From positions 1 to 64,000 of the forward strand of contig JAEXYH010000001.1 in the NCBI GenBank assembly GCA_023451735.1: 64,000 bases of DNA, given 5' to 3'. Below the pieces are notes generated by a model. That model made no database searches, was not told the origin of the DNA, and saw only the letters and a program-made list of their open reading frames with translations. Below, piece by piece: positions 52,706 to 60,310 of the stretch; position 1 is the stretch's first letter, and every line of letters begins with the position of its first letter. Position numbers and translations under genes: made by a program. This DNA comes from Pseudomonadota bacterium (lineage in GTDB: Bacteria; Pseudomonadota; Alphaproteobacteria; Rhizobiales; Rhizobiaceae).

Positions 52706-53251
52706 TCAGAAGGGCTTCACGATGACGAGGATTACGATTGCGATCATCAAAACCGTTGGCACTTCGTTCCATATCCGCCAGTGTCTTGCCGGGCGTCTGG
52801 GCTTGTCTGCGGCAAAATCGCGGACGGCGCGACCAAACAGCACATGAACGCCCGTCAGCGCCACGACCATGGCGATTTTGCCATGAAGCCATCCGCCCTG
52901 GAACCCGTAGACATCCCAGGCGAGGTAAAGGCCCAGCATCCAGCTCACCATCATCGCCGGATTCATGATGACTTTGAGCAGCCGCCTTTCCATCATCTTG
53001 AACGTCTCCGATCGCTCGGAACCGATCGGTGCATCCGTGTGATAGATGAAAAGCCGCGGCAGGTAGAGAAGTCCCGCCATCCAGGACATCACCGCGATGA
53101 CGTGAAATGCCTTCACATAAAGGATGAAATCGTCCGGTCGCAGAACGTAGGTCAGGGCCAGTATGAGAAGGAATACCGAAAGTGCTATGAGCGCGCGCGT
53201 CTTGGCCTTCCCGCCGGCGCCTTCCTGACCTGCTTTCTCGTTCGGGGCCAT
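52706..53251 (-). CDS. hemJ: Protoporphyrinogen IX oxidase HemJ (CopD-like membrane protein)
   Basis: Membrane enzyme oxidising protoporphyrinogen IX to protoporphyrin IX in heme synthesis, the form used where HemG/HemY is absent. The 181-residue protein has a charged N-terminus and four to five hydrophobic segments. Conserved features are LYVKAFHVIAVMSWMAGLLY (about 44-63, with the family histidine and tryptophan) and FHMMERRLL-type sequence, here KMMERRLLKVIMNPAM. It starts one base inside the hemE stop (TGATG), so it is translationally coupled to hemE. Assignment is supported by that linkage. Confidence 0.9.
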   Translation of the reverse strand: MAPNEKAGQEGAGGKAKTRALIALSVFLLILALTYVLRPDDFILYVKAFHVIAVMSWMAGLLYLPRLFIYHTDAPIGSERSETFKMMERRLLKVIMNPAMMVSWMLGLYLAWDVYGFQGGWLHGKIAMVVALTGVHVLFGRAVRDFAADKPRRPARHWRIWNEVPTVLMIAIVILVIVKPF

Positions 53252-54285
53252 CAGTCCAGCCCTCTGACGCGCTTCACCAGTCTGGCAACGTTTTCCGGAT
53301 CCGCCTCGGGTGTAATACCATGGCCGAGATTGAAGATCAGCGGCCCGTTGCCGAGAGCCTGCAGGATTGCATCGATGCCGTCATACAGCGATTGACCGCC
53401 GGCCACGACCCGCATCGGATCGAGATTGCCCTGCACCGGCCCATCCTTCTGCAGTTCAGTCGCAAATGAAAGCGGTACACTCCAGTCGAGCCCGATCGCA
53501 TCAGCACCTGTCTTCTGCCGGTAATGGCGCAGGTTCATGCCGGCGCCCTTGGCAAAGGCAATGATGCGCGCATTCGGTCGCTTGCTGCGCACGATCTCGA
53601 TCATCCGCGCCACCGGCTTCACTGCGAAAGCCTCGAATTCCGCTTCGCCGAGAACCCCCGCCCAGGAATCGAAGATCTGAACCGCATCTGCGCCCGCATC
53701 AATCTGCGCCACGAGATAATCGGCAGAAACCTCCGCAAGAAACATCAGCAGATGTTCAAGCGCCTTGCGATTGCGGTAACCGAAGAGACGGGCAGGGGCC
53801 TGGTCAGGCGTACCGCGCCCGGCAATCATGTAGGTCGCAACGGTCCAGGGAGCACCACAGAAGCCGAGAAGAGCAGTCTCGACAGGGAGCTCCTGTCTCA
53901 GTCGCTTTACTGTCTCAAAAACCGGGGAGAGATGCGCAAGTACACCCTCTGCTTTCAAGGCGTGGATGCTTGCCTCATCGATTGGATCCATCTGGGGGCC
54001 TTCACCGGGAGTGAAGCGTACCTTTCGGTCCAGAGCATCAGGAATGACGAGGATATCGGAGAACAGAATTGCCGCATCGAACGAATAACGCCTGATCGGC
54101 TGGAGGGTGACCTCGACAGCCAGATCAGGCGTGTAACAGAGATCGAGGAACCCGCCCGCCTGTTGGCGCGTTGCACGGTACTCGGGAAGATACCGGCCTG
54201 CCTGTCTCATGAGCCAGAGTGGAGGGGGTGTTACCGTCTTTCCCTCAAGCACCTCGACTATCTTCCGTTTCGCAGGCAAAGGCAT
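53251..54285 (-). CDS. hemE: Uroporphyrinogen decarboxylase HemE
   Basis: Decarboxylates the four acetate side chains of uroporphyrinogen III to give coproporphyrinogen III. The 344-residue protein has PPLWLMRQAGRYLPEYR (about 21-37), the diagnostic N-terminal block with catalytic residues. ILFSDILVIPDAL follows (about 72-84), and GFCGAPWTVATYMIAGRG near 140 is another conserved stretch. NLGHGITPEADPENVARLV closes the protein. It borders the candidate origin, as in Caulobacter and Sinorhizobium, and is co-translated with hemJ. Confidence 0.98.
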   Translation of the reverse strand: MPLPAKRKIVEVLEGKTVTPPPLWLMRQAGRYLPEYRATRQQAGGFLDLCYTPDLAVEVTLQPIRRYSFDAAILFSDILVIPDALDRKVRFTPGEGPQMDPIDEASIHALKAEGVLAHLSPVFETVKRLRQELPVETALLGFCGAPWTVATYMIAGRGTPDQAPARLFGYRNRKALEHLLMFLAEVSADYLVAQIDAGADAVQIFDSWAGVLGEAEFEAFAVKPVARMIEIVRSKRPNARIIAFAKGAGMNLRHYRQKTGADAIGLDWSVPLSFATELQKDGPVQGNLDPMRVVAGGQSLYDGIDAILQALGNGPLIFNLGHGITPEADPENVARLVKRVRGLD

Positions 54286-54683
54286 CTATCCCCTATAAAA
54301 AGAATCCAATTTCTATTGGTTTCTATTTCTTAGAGTCGGTGTGTATCAAGGATTAAAGTCAAACCCCAGGTTAACCAGAATTTTGCCCTCATTCGCAGGT
54401 CGCTATAAAAAGTGTCTCGCGGAATTTTTAGATTGTGGGGAGAAATTCGGATTTTATAAAAAAATCAATAGCCTGATCGGTATCGCCAAGAGTTTCGATC
54501 TGTAGACAACATGTGGATAAGTTTGGCACAAATGACAATTGTCCACGCAAATCACATCCTCGCGTTCCATCAATCCGACAGATCGCTGATTGTGGAAAAC
54601 GAGGCAGTTTTCCCGACGCCTGCCCGTCCTCCGCATAAGGTTGGTCGCCTGTCCCGAGTTATCAACAAACGGTAAAGAATAAC
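54286..54683. other. Probable chromosomal replication origin (oriC)
   Basis: This 398-base gap between hemE and a DUF299 gene is the position of the origin in Caulobacter and, by published work, in Sinorhizobium. It is AT-rich for this genome, with AT runs near 54290-54330 and 54411-54470. One perfect DnaA box, TGTGGATAA, lies at 54512-54520. Near matches are TGTGGAAAA (54591-54599, one mismatch), TTATCAACA (54659-54667, one) and TTGTCCACG (54539-54547, two). Two CcrM-type GANTC sites (54302, 54333) and TTAA half-sites (54353, 54371) are also present. Nothing coding with a family signature was found inside. Confidence 0.88.
54512..54520. promoter_or_regulatory. Perfect DnaA box in oriC
   Basis: TGTGGATAA is the exact complement of the consensus TTATCCACA. 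It is the best DnaA site in the gap, with three weaker boxes within 150 bases to the right. Confidence 0.85.
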
Positions 54684-55505
54684 GTGGAGAACCGGAAAAA
54701 CTTCTTCCACTTGCACCTCGTTTCTGACTCCACCGGCGAGACTTTGATCTCCGCCGGACGCGCTGTAGCCGCCCAGTTCCAGAACAGTTATGCGCTTGAA
54801 CACGTCTATCCGCTGATCAGGAACCGGAAGCAGCTTGTAGCGGTCATGGATGCGGTCGATGCGGAACCCGGCATCGTTCTTTATACGATTGTCGACCAGG
54901 ATCTCGCCTCGTTGATCGATCTTCGATGTCGCGAAATGGGTGTACCCTGCGTGAATGTTCTCGAGCCGGTGCTTGGCGTCTTCCAGACCTATCTGGGCGC
55001 ACCGTCGCGTCGCCGTGTCGGCGCGCAGCATGCTTTGAACGAAGACTATTTCGCCAGGATCGAGGCGCTCAACTTCACGATGGATCATGACGACGGCCAG
55101 ATGCCGGAGACCTATGACGAGGCGGATGTCGTTCTGATCGGCATCAGCCGTACATCCAAAACGCCGACCAGCATTTATTTGGCAAACCGGGGCATCAAGA
55201 CGGCCAATATCCCGATCGTGCCTGGAGTCGAACTGCCGAGCGCTCTTTATGGTGCGACGCGTCCATTGATAGTCGGACTTATTGCCACGACCGACCGTAT
55301 TTCCCAGATCAGGGAAAATCGCGAACTCGGCACTTCCCAGGGTCTCGACCGGAATACCTACACCGATCGCGCCAGCATCAACGAAGAACTCAAATATGCT
55401 CGAGCGCTCTGCGCGCGAAACAACTGGCCGATCATCGATGTTTCCCGGCGCTCCATTGAAGAGACTGCCGCCGCAATTCTTGCCCTGCGCCCAAGGCTCA
55501 GATAA
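54684..55505 (+). CDS. DUF299 pyruvate-phosphate dikinase/PEP synthase regulatory protein
   Basis: Bifunctional serine/threonine kinase and phosphorylase that turns off or on pyruvate phosphate dikinase (or PEP synthase). The 273-residue protein starts with the conserved FFHLHLVSDSTGETLISAGR. Its nucleotide-binding loop is IGISRTSKTPTSIYLANRG near residue 150. It begins at GTG 54684 with only a weak upstream ribosome-binding site. It is the gene flanking the origin on the right. Whether the target is PPDK or PEP synthase cannot be told here; Rhizobiaceae usually have PPDK. Confidence 0.92.
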   Translation: MENRKNFFHLHLVSDSTGETLISAGRAVAAQFQNSYALEHVYPLIRNRKQLVAVMDAVDAEPGIVLYTIVDQDLASLIDLRCREMGVPCVNVLEPVLGVFQTYLGAPSRRRVGAQHALNEDYFARIEALNFTMDHDDGQMPETYDEADVVLIGISRTSKTPTSIYLANRGIKTANIPIVPGVELPSALYGATRPLIVGLIATTDRISQIRENRELGTSQGLDRNTYTDRASINEELKYARALCARNNWPIIDVSRRSIEETAAAILALRPRLR

Positions 55506-55543
55506 TCCCGGATTGTTTTTCGCCCGAATTGTTGTCATCGGAG

Positions 55544-56143
55544 ATGATACCTGAAGTGACACTCGTCCTTGCCTCCTCAAGTCCCTTTCGCCGAATGCTG
55601 CTGGAAAATGCCGGTCTGACGTTTGAATCGCAGGCAGCCGATATCGATGAGCGGCAGATAGAGGCCTCCGAAGACCATGCCGGCCCGGAAGTGGTCGCGG
55701 GGATTCTGGCAAGAGCCAAGGCGCAGGATGTATCGCGCCATTTTCCCGGCACGCTGGTGATCGGGTCAGACCAGACGATGTCTCTTGGAGATCGTGTCTA
55801 TCACAAGGCAAAGAACCGTGCCGAGGCTCGGGAGAACTTGATGTCGCTTTCCGGCCGGACCCATAGGCTGAACAGCGCTGTCGCCATTGTGAAAAATGGC
55901 GACGTCATCTGGGAACACATCGCCTATGCTGAGCTGACCGCGCGTGAGTTTACGCAAGGATTCGTCGATCGTTATCTCGACAGGATCGGCGAGAAGGCAT
56001 TTTCCAGTGTCGGCGGTTATCAGCTGGAGGGGGAAGGCATTCATCTTTTTTCGGCCATCGAAGGTGACTATTTCACCATTCTGGGCCTGCCCATGCTTCC
56101 GCTTCTGGAAGAACTGCGCCGGGTGGGAGCGATCGATGGTTGA
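55544..56143 (+). CDS. maf: Maf-family nucleotide pyrophosphatase
   Basis: Hydrolyses non-canonical or modified nucleotides. The 199-residue protein starts VTLVLASSSPFRRMLLENAG (about 5-24) and has VIGSDQTMSLGDRVYHK near 70 and SVGGYQLEGEGIHLF near 155, the three family blocks. The start is ambiguous: ATG 55544 abuts its GGAG, while TTG 55529 or GTG 55556 are possible. It overlaps aroE by eight bases and heads the maf-aroE-coaE-dnaQ run. Confidence 0.92.
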   Translation: MIPEVTLVLASSSPFRRMLLENAGLTFESQAADIDERQIEASEDHAGPEVVAGILARAKAQDVSRHFPGTLVIGSDQTMSLGDRVYHKAKNRAEARENLMSLSGRTHRLNSAVAIVKNGDVIWEHIAYAELTAREFTQGFVDRYLDRIGEKAFSSVGGYQLEGEGIHLFSAIEGDYFTILGLPMLPLLEELRRVGAIDG

Positions 56144-56993
56144 TGGACCGAAAAATACATCGCCCGCGGCATTCGTGACCGGCTGGCCGATCAAACACTC
56201 CCGCTCGCCGATCATCCATCGCCATTGGCTGAAGCAATATGGGGTAGCGGGAAGTTATGATGCCGTTGCGGTTTCCGAAGCGGATTTCGTTTCTTTTGTC
56301 GCCGGACTGAAGGATGGCAGCTCGAGTTTTTCCGGCGGCAATGTCACCATCCCGCACAAGGAATCCGCTTTCCGCCTCAGCGACGAGCCCGATGAACTGG
56401 CCCAGGAACTGGGTGCTGCCAATACGCTCTGGCTGCAGGAAGGCCGTCTTCACGCAAGCAATACCGACGGATACGGTTTTGCCGCCAATCTCGATGGTTT
56501 TCATCCCGGCTGGGACAAGGTTGATCGCGCCGTCATTCTGGGCGCTGGCGGCGCAAGCCGTGCGGTCATCCAGGCCGTCCGTGATCGCGGCGTCAGCGAA
56601 ATCCATGTAGTCAATCGCACCGTGTCACGTGCACAGGAACTTGCGCATCGTTTCGGTTCAAAAGTCCACGCGCATGGATTGCCTGCCCTGAGCGAGGTCA
56701 TGGCCGGTGCCGGATTGTTCGTGAACACGACATCGCTCGGCATGGATGGAGAAGAATCGGCAGTCTTCGATTTTTCCGGTCTGAAGGCTGGCGCCCTAGT
56801 GACGGATATCGTGTACGTGCCGCTCGAAACGCCTATTCTGAAACAGGCGCGCGAACAGGGATATCCCACCGTTGATGGATTGGGGATGCTTCTGCATCAG
56901 GCTGTCCCGGGGTTCGAAAAATGGTTCGGCCATCGTCCGGTCGTCGATAATGCTCTGCGCGAATTCATCATCCAGGATATTCAGGCGGCGTGA
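56136..56993 (+). CDS. aroE: Shikimate dehydrogenase AroE
   Basis: NADPH-dependent reduction of 3-dehydroshikimate in the shikimate pathway. The 285-residue protein has WPIKHSRSPIIHRHWL (about 17-32), the shikimate-binding serines in HSRSP. NVTIPHKE lies near 70 with the catalytic lysine. The NADP loop is ILGAGGASRAVIQAV near 133, with the NRT sequence VNRTVSRA after it. ATG 56136 is chosen because it begins right before the conserved domain; the longer frame is only overlap with maf. The stop overlaps the coaE start. Confidence 0.96.
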   Translation: MVDGPKNTSPAAFVTGWPIKHSRSPIIHRHWLKQYGVAGSYDAVAVSEADFVSFVAGLKDGSSSFSGGNVTIPHKESAFRLSDEPDELAQELGAANTLWLQEGRLHASNTDGYGFAANLDGFHPGWDKVDRAVILGAGGASRAVIQAVRDRGVSEIHVVNRTVSRAQELAHRFGSKVHAHGLPALSEVMAGAGLFVNTTSLGMDGEESAVFDFSGLKAGALVTDIVYVPLETPILKQAREQGYPTVDGLGMLLHQAVPGFEKWFGHRPVVDNALREFIIQDIQAA

Positions 56994-57598
56994 TGATTGT
57001 TATCGGATTGACCGGATCGATCGGTATGGGCAAGACAACCACTGCCGGCATGTTCAGGGATGAAGGCATCCCGGTCAACGATTCCGATGCCGTCGTGCAT
57101 GACCTCTATAAAACCGATGCCGTTGAGCCAGTCAGCAAGGCCTTTCCAGGTTCGATCCGTGACGGCGCCATCGACAGGGCGGAACTTGCCCGACAGCTTT
57201 CTCTCGATCCGGCTGGTTTTAGTCGATTGGAGGCAATCGTCCATCCGTTGGTCAGAGAGCGAGAAAAACAGTTTCTCGAAACCCGGCGATCGGTCGGCGC
57301 GGACCTTGTTCTTCTCGATATCCCGTTGCTTTTCGAAACCGGTGCTGAAAATCGCGTCGATGTGGTTGTGGTCGCGACCTGTGATCCACAGATACAGCGG
57401 CAGCGTGTTCTTGCCAGACCGGGCATGACGGAAGAAAAGTTCAAACTGATCCTGGATCGTCAGCTGCCTGATTCGATAAAACGCAAACGTGCGGATTTCC
57501 TGGTCGATACGGGCGCTGGCCTGAACCAGGCAAAACAGCGGGTGCAGCAGATCATCGCCCTTCTGCGATCGGGCATACGGAGCGAAAGACATGCGTGA
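56993..57598 (+). CDS. coaE: Dephospho-CoA kinase CoaE
   Basis: Last step of coenzyme A synthesis, phosphorylation of the ribose 3'-hydroxyl of dephospho-CoA. The 201-residue protein has the P-loop GLTGSIGMGKTTTA (about 5-18) and DSDAVVHDLY near 31. The lid region ADLVLLDIPLLFETGAE lies near 102. It starts at ATG 56993, inside the aroE stop (TGATG); GTG 56990 is an alternative. It overlaps dnaQ by eight bases, so four genes from maf to dnaQ appear co-translated. Confidence 0.95.
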   Translation: MIVIGLTGSIGMGKTTTAGMFRDEGIPVNDSDAVVHDLYKTDAVEPVSKAFPGSIRDGAIDRAELARQLSLDPAGFSRLEAIVHPLVREREKQFLETRRSVGADLVLLDIPLLFETGAENRVDVVVVATCDPQIQRQRVLARPGMTEEKFKLILDRQLPDSIKRKRADFLVDTGAGLNQAKQRVQQIIALLRSGIRSERHA

Positions 57599-58295
57599 CA
57601 TTATCTTCGATACGGAAACGACCGGGCTTGAATCGAAGCAGGATCGCATCATCGAAATCGGCGGCGTCGAGCTGATCAACAATTTTCCGAGCGGAAAGAC
57701 GATCCATATCTTCATCAACCCGGGCGACCGCAAGGTTCACCCGGATGCCTTGGCCGTCCACGGGATTACCGATGAATTTCTCAAGGACAAACCGGGTTTT
57801 GCGGAAGTCGCCCAGAAAATCGTGGAATTTTTCGACGGCGCCAGATGGATCGCCCATAACGCCAACTTCGACATGGGCTTCATCAATGCGGAGTTCGAGC
57901 GGATAGGCCTGCCGCCTGTCCCGGCCGAGCAGGTTGTCGACACGCTGGCAATGGCGCGCCGCAAGCACCCGATGGGGCCGAATTCGCTCGATGCCCTTTG
58001 CCGTCGTTACGGGATCGATAACACGCACCGCACCAAACACGGCGCGTTGCTCGACTCCGAATTGCTCGCCGAAGTCTATATCGAGATGAACGGCGGCAGG
58101 CAGGCGGCTCTCGGTCTGGTCGGTTCCGATCAAATCGAGGAAGTTGCCGAGGCTGAAGAAGCCGTGATCATTACGGATCAGGTACGCCCGCGGGCCCTGC
58201 CAAGTCGTTTGACCCCGCAGGATATCGAGACCCACGCGTCGATGATCTCCTCCATGAAAGGCAAGGCGATCTGGCAGAAATACCGTCAGGACTAG
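57591..58295 (+). CDS. dnaQ: DNA polymerase III epsilon subunit DnaQ (3'-5' exonuclease)
   Basis: Proofreading exonuclease of the replicative polymerase. The 234-residue protein has the Exo I motif FDTETTG (Asp7, Glu9) and HNANFDMGFINAEFERI with Exo II Asp near 98. The Exo III block is RTKHGALLDSELLAEVY near 148, with the DEDDh histidine. The C-terminal tail is long enough for alpha-subunit contact. It is last in the maf-aroE-coaE-dnaQ operon and followed by a bidirectional terminator. Replication genes dnaQ, holA and gyrB all lie close to the origin here. Confidence 0.95.
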   Translation: MRDIIFDTETTGLESKQDRIIEIGGVELINNFPSGKTIHIFINPGDRKVHPDALAVHGITDEFLKDKPGFAEVAQKIVEFFDGARWIAHNANFDMGFINAEFERIGLPPVPAEQVVDTLAMARRKHPMGPNSLDALCRRYGIDNTHRTKHGALLDSELLAEVYIEMNGGRQAALGLVGSDQIEEVAEAEEAVIITDQVRPRALPSRLTPQDIETHASMISSMKGKAIWQKYRQD

Positions 58296-58359
58296 AGCTG
58301 CTTTGGCAAAGGTGGAACCGGTTCTGCGTCCGGAATTGCGTAAAAAACAAAGACATTAA

Positions 58360-58400
58360 ACAACAAAAAAGCCCGGGAAAACCCGGGCTTTTTACTGTGT
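58360..58400. terminator. Bidirectional terminator between dnaQ and secB
   Basis: AAAAAGCCCGGG (58366-58377), loop AAAA, then CCCGGGCTTTTT (58382-58393) forms a perfect 12-base stem with T/A-rich tails on both sides. It lies between the convergent genes. Confidence 0.95.
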
Positions 58401-58409
58401 GGGATAAGA

Positions 58410-58886
58410 TCAGCTGTTGAGCGGCTGAACCTTGGCGCGGGCCTGTTCCTCGGCCATGCGCTGCGAAAACATCTGGGCAAAATCGATCGGATCGATCATC
58501 AGCGGCGGGAAACCGCCATTGCGGGTCACGTCTGCGATGATCTGACGCGCGAACGGGAACAGCAGGCGCGGGCATTCGATGAACAGAACCGGCAGCATAT
58601 GTTCCTGCGGGAAACCGGTGATGCGGAAAACGCCGCCGTAAACCAGTTCGGCGGCAAACACGACCTTGTCGCCATCCTTGGCTTCAGCGTTCAGCGACAG
58701 AACGACATCGAAATCGGTATCCGACAGCGGGTTGGCGTTGACATTGACGCCGATATTGATGTTCGGCGCATTGTCACGTGCCTGAAGCGACCGGGGCGCA
58801 CCTGGATTTTCGAAGGAAAGGTCCTTGGTGTACTGGGCGAGAATGTTGAGCGAAGGGCTCGCCGTCTGCGTGTTTTCGTCTGCCAT
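58410..58886 (-). CDS. secB: Protein-export chaperone SecB
   Basis: Tetrameric cytoplasmic chaperone keeping pre-proteins unfolded for SecA. The 158-residue protein has SLNILAQYTKDLSFENPGAP (about 11-30), the family's N-terminal signature, then INIGVNVNAN near 44. YGGVFRITGFPQEHMLPVLFIECPRLLFPFARQ-type sequence covers the client-binding groove. It is alone, between the dnaQ terminator and fxsA. Such an isolated secB beside fxsA is common near alphaproteobacterial origins. Confidence 0.97.
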   Translation of the reverse strand: MADENTQTASPSLNILAQYTKDLSFENPGAPRSLQARDNAPNINIGVNVNANPLSDTDFDVVLSLNAEAKDGDKVVFAAELVYGGVFRITGFPQEHMLPVLFIECPRLLFPFARQIIADVTRNGGFPPLMIDPIDFAQMFSQRMAEEQARAKVQPLNS

Positions 58887-58968
58887 GGGATATCCTCAGG
58901 ACTGATGGGTTGAGGCCGCATAACATTTAGGCTTTTCGCTTACAACCCGTTGCGGCCCTGCCGTATGG

Positions 58969-59490
58969 TCACGGATCGCGATCTATGCCCTTTGACCAGG
59001 GCGAAGACGGATTTGGATCGGAGGTCCGGTGAAATTCCTCATCTTCGAGATCGACGACCTTGCCCGCGGTATTCGAACTCTCTTTCGGGCCGCCGGCCGG
59101 GCGACTGAAGCCACCTCTGCCGCGGGGTCCGACCACCACCACGCGCTTGCCGATCGCCGACCAGAGCAGCCGTCTTACGAACGGAATGAAAAGTGCGATA
59201 CCGACGATATCGGTGACGAAACCGGGCAGGAGCAGCAAGATGCCGGCCACGACGATCATCGCTCCGTCGATCACGGAGCTTGCCGGGATCTGGCCCTGCT
59301 GGCTCTCTTGCGAAAGTTTTTTGAGAAGATGCAGGCCCTGCTGGCGCATCATGAAGGCACCGAGCAACCCGGTACCAATGACAAGGCCAAGTGTCCACCA
59401 CAGGCCGAGCGCACGCCCGACCACGACAAATCCGGCGATTTCGGCCAAAGGCCAGGCAAGCAGCACGCTAAGAGCAATAATTCGGCGCAT
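58969..59490 (-). CDS. fxsA: FxsA family membrane protein
   Basis: A 173-residue integral membrane protein. Two hydrophobic segments lie at the start (ALSVLLAWPLAEIAGFVVVG and LWWTLGLVIGTGLLGAFMM), with a third from residue 76 (GAMIVVAGILLLLPGFVTDI). Its C-terminal tail is hydrophilic, glycine- and proline-rich. The pattern and the MMRQQGL segment match FxsA, named for phage T7 exclusion suppression in E. coli. The role here is unknown. It is divergent from timA and followed by secB. Confidence 0.88.
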   Translation of the reverse strand: MRRIIALSVLLAWPLAEIAGFVVVGRALGLWWTLGLVIGTGLLGAFMMRQQGLHLLKKLSQESQQGQIPASSVIDGAMIVVAGILLLLPGFVTDIVGIALFIPFVRRLLWSAIGKRVVVVGPRGRGGFSRPAGGPKESSNTAGKVVDLEDEEFHRTSDPNPSSPWSKGIDRDP

Positions 59491-59611
59491 GATCCAATGA
59501 ATGTTGTACGAGGTCGTTTCGAGGGGCTCACACCTTCGCTATTTGAAGATGGCTTAATGCAGACTATATGATGATGTGAATTCAACTTTTAAACGGTAAT
59601 CGCGGGTTAAT

Positions 59612-60310
59612 ATGGGCTCCAACGACTTCATTACACTCTTTTTCCTTGTTGCGGCCGTCCTGATTTTCCTGCAGCTGCGCAGCGTGCTCGGTCGGCGGAC
59701 AGGAAATGAGAAGCCGCCGGAAACATACGCCTCGCGGGAAGCGCTGAAAACGCCCGGCTCTGCGGATGACGGCAAGGTTGTAACATTGCCGCGCCGTGAA
59801 GCCGGCGAGGAAGATCAGCGCTTTGCCGATGTTGATGCGCTTGCACAGCCCGGTAGCGAGTTGAACGAATCTCTCAAGTCGATGATCAAGGCAGATTCGT
59901 CATTCCAGCCGAAGGAATTCCTCAACGGCGCTAAGATGGCCTATGAGATGATCGTCATGGCCTTTGCCGATGGCGACAGGAAAACCCTCAAGGGCCTTCT
60001 CTCCAAGGAAGTCTTCGATGGTTTCGACGCTGCCATTCGCGAGCGAGAAGCCCGCGGCGAGGTGGTCAAATCCACCTTTGTCGGTATCGACAAGGCCGCC
60101 TTCACCCAAGCCGCTGTCAAGCAGTCGGAAGCCCAGGTCACGGTTCGCATCGTCAGCCAGTTGATTTCCGCTACCCTCGACAAGGATGGCAAGCTGATCG
60201 ACGGGGATCAGGAGAATGTTGCCGAGGTTACCGACATCTGGACCTTTGCGCGGGATGTCCGCTCCAAGGATCCGAACTGGAAACTGATCGCGACCGAATC
60301 CGAGCAATGA
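59612..60310 (+). CDS. timA: Tim44-like domain protein (TimA)
   Basis: A 232-residue membrane-anchored protein. The N-terminal segment ITLFFLVAAVLIFLQL (about 7-22) is a single membrane helix. A low-complexity charged linker follows, then a Tim44-type domain starting FQPKEFLNGAKMAYEMIVMAFADGD (about 97-121). The C-terminal beta-strand region carries VTDIWTFARDVRSKDPNW. In eukaryotes Tim44 anchors the import motor; bacterial relatives sit in the inner membrane and their role is little known. The ATG overlaps nothing upstream; the stop overlaps mltA. Confidence 0.9.
   Translation: MGSNDFITLFFLVAAVLIFLQLRSVLGRRTGNEKPPETYASREALKTPGSADDGKVVTLPRREAGEEDQRFADVDALAQPGSELNESLKSMIKADSSFQPKEFLNGAKMAYEMIVMAFADGDRKTLKGLLSKEVFDGFDAAIREREARGEVVKSTFVGIDKAAFTQAAVKQSEAQVTVRIVSQLISATLDKDGKLIDGDQENVAEVTDIWTFARDVRSKDPNWKLIATESEQ

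Noticed and set aside
54454..54636. Short reverse-strand frame in the hemE-DUF299 gap
   Set aside because: 60 codons, arginine-rich, no family signature, and it covers the DnaA boxes. The gap reads as an origin, not a gene.
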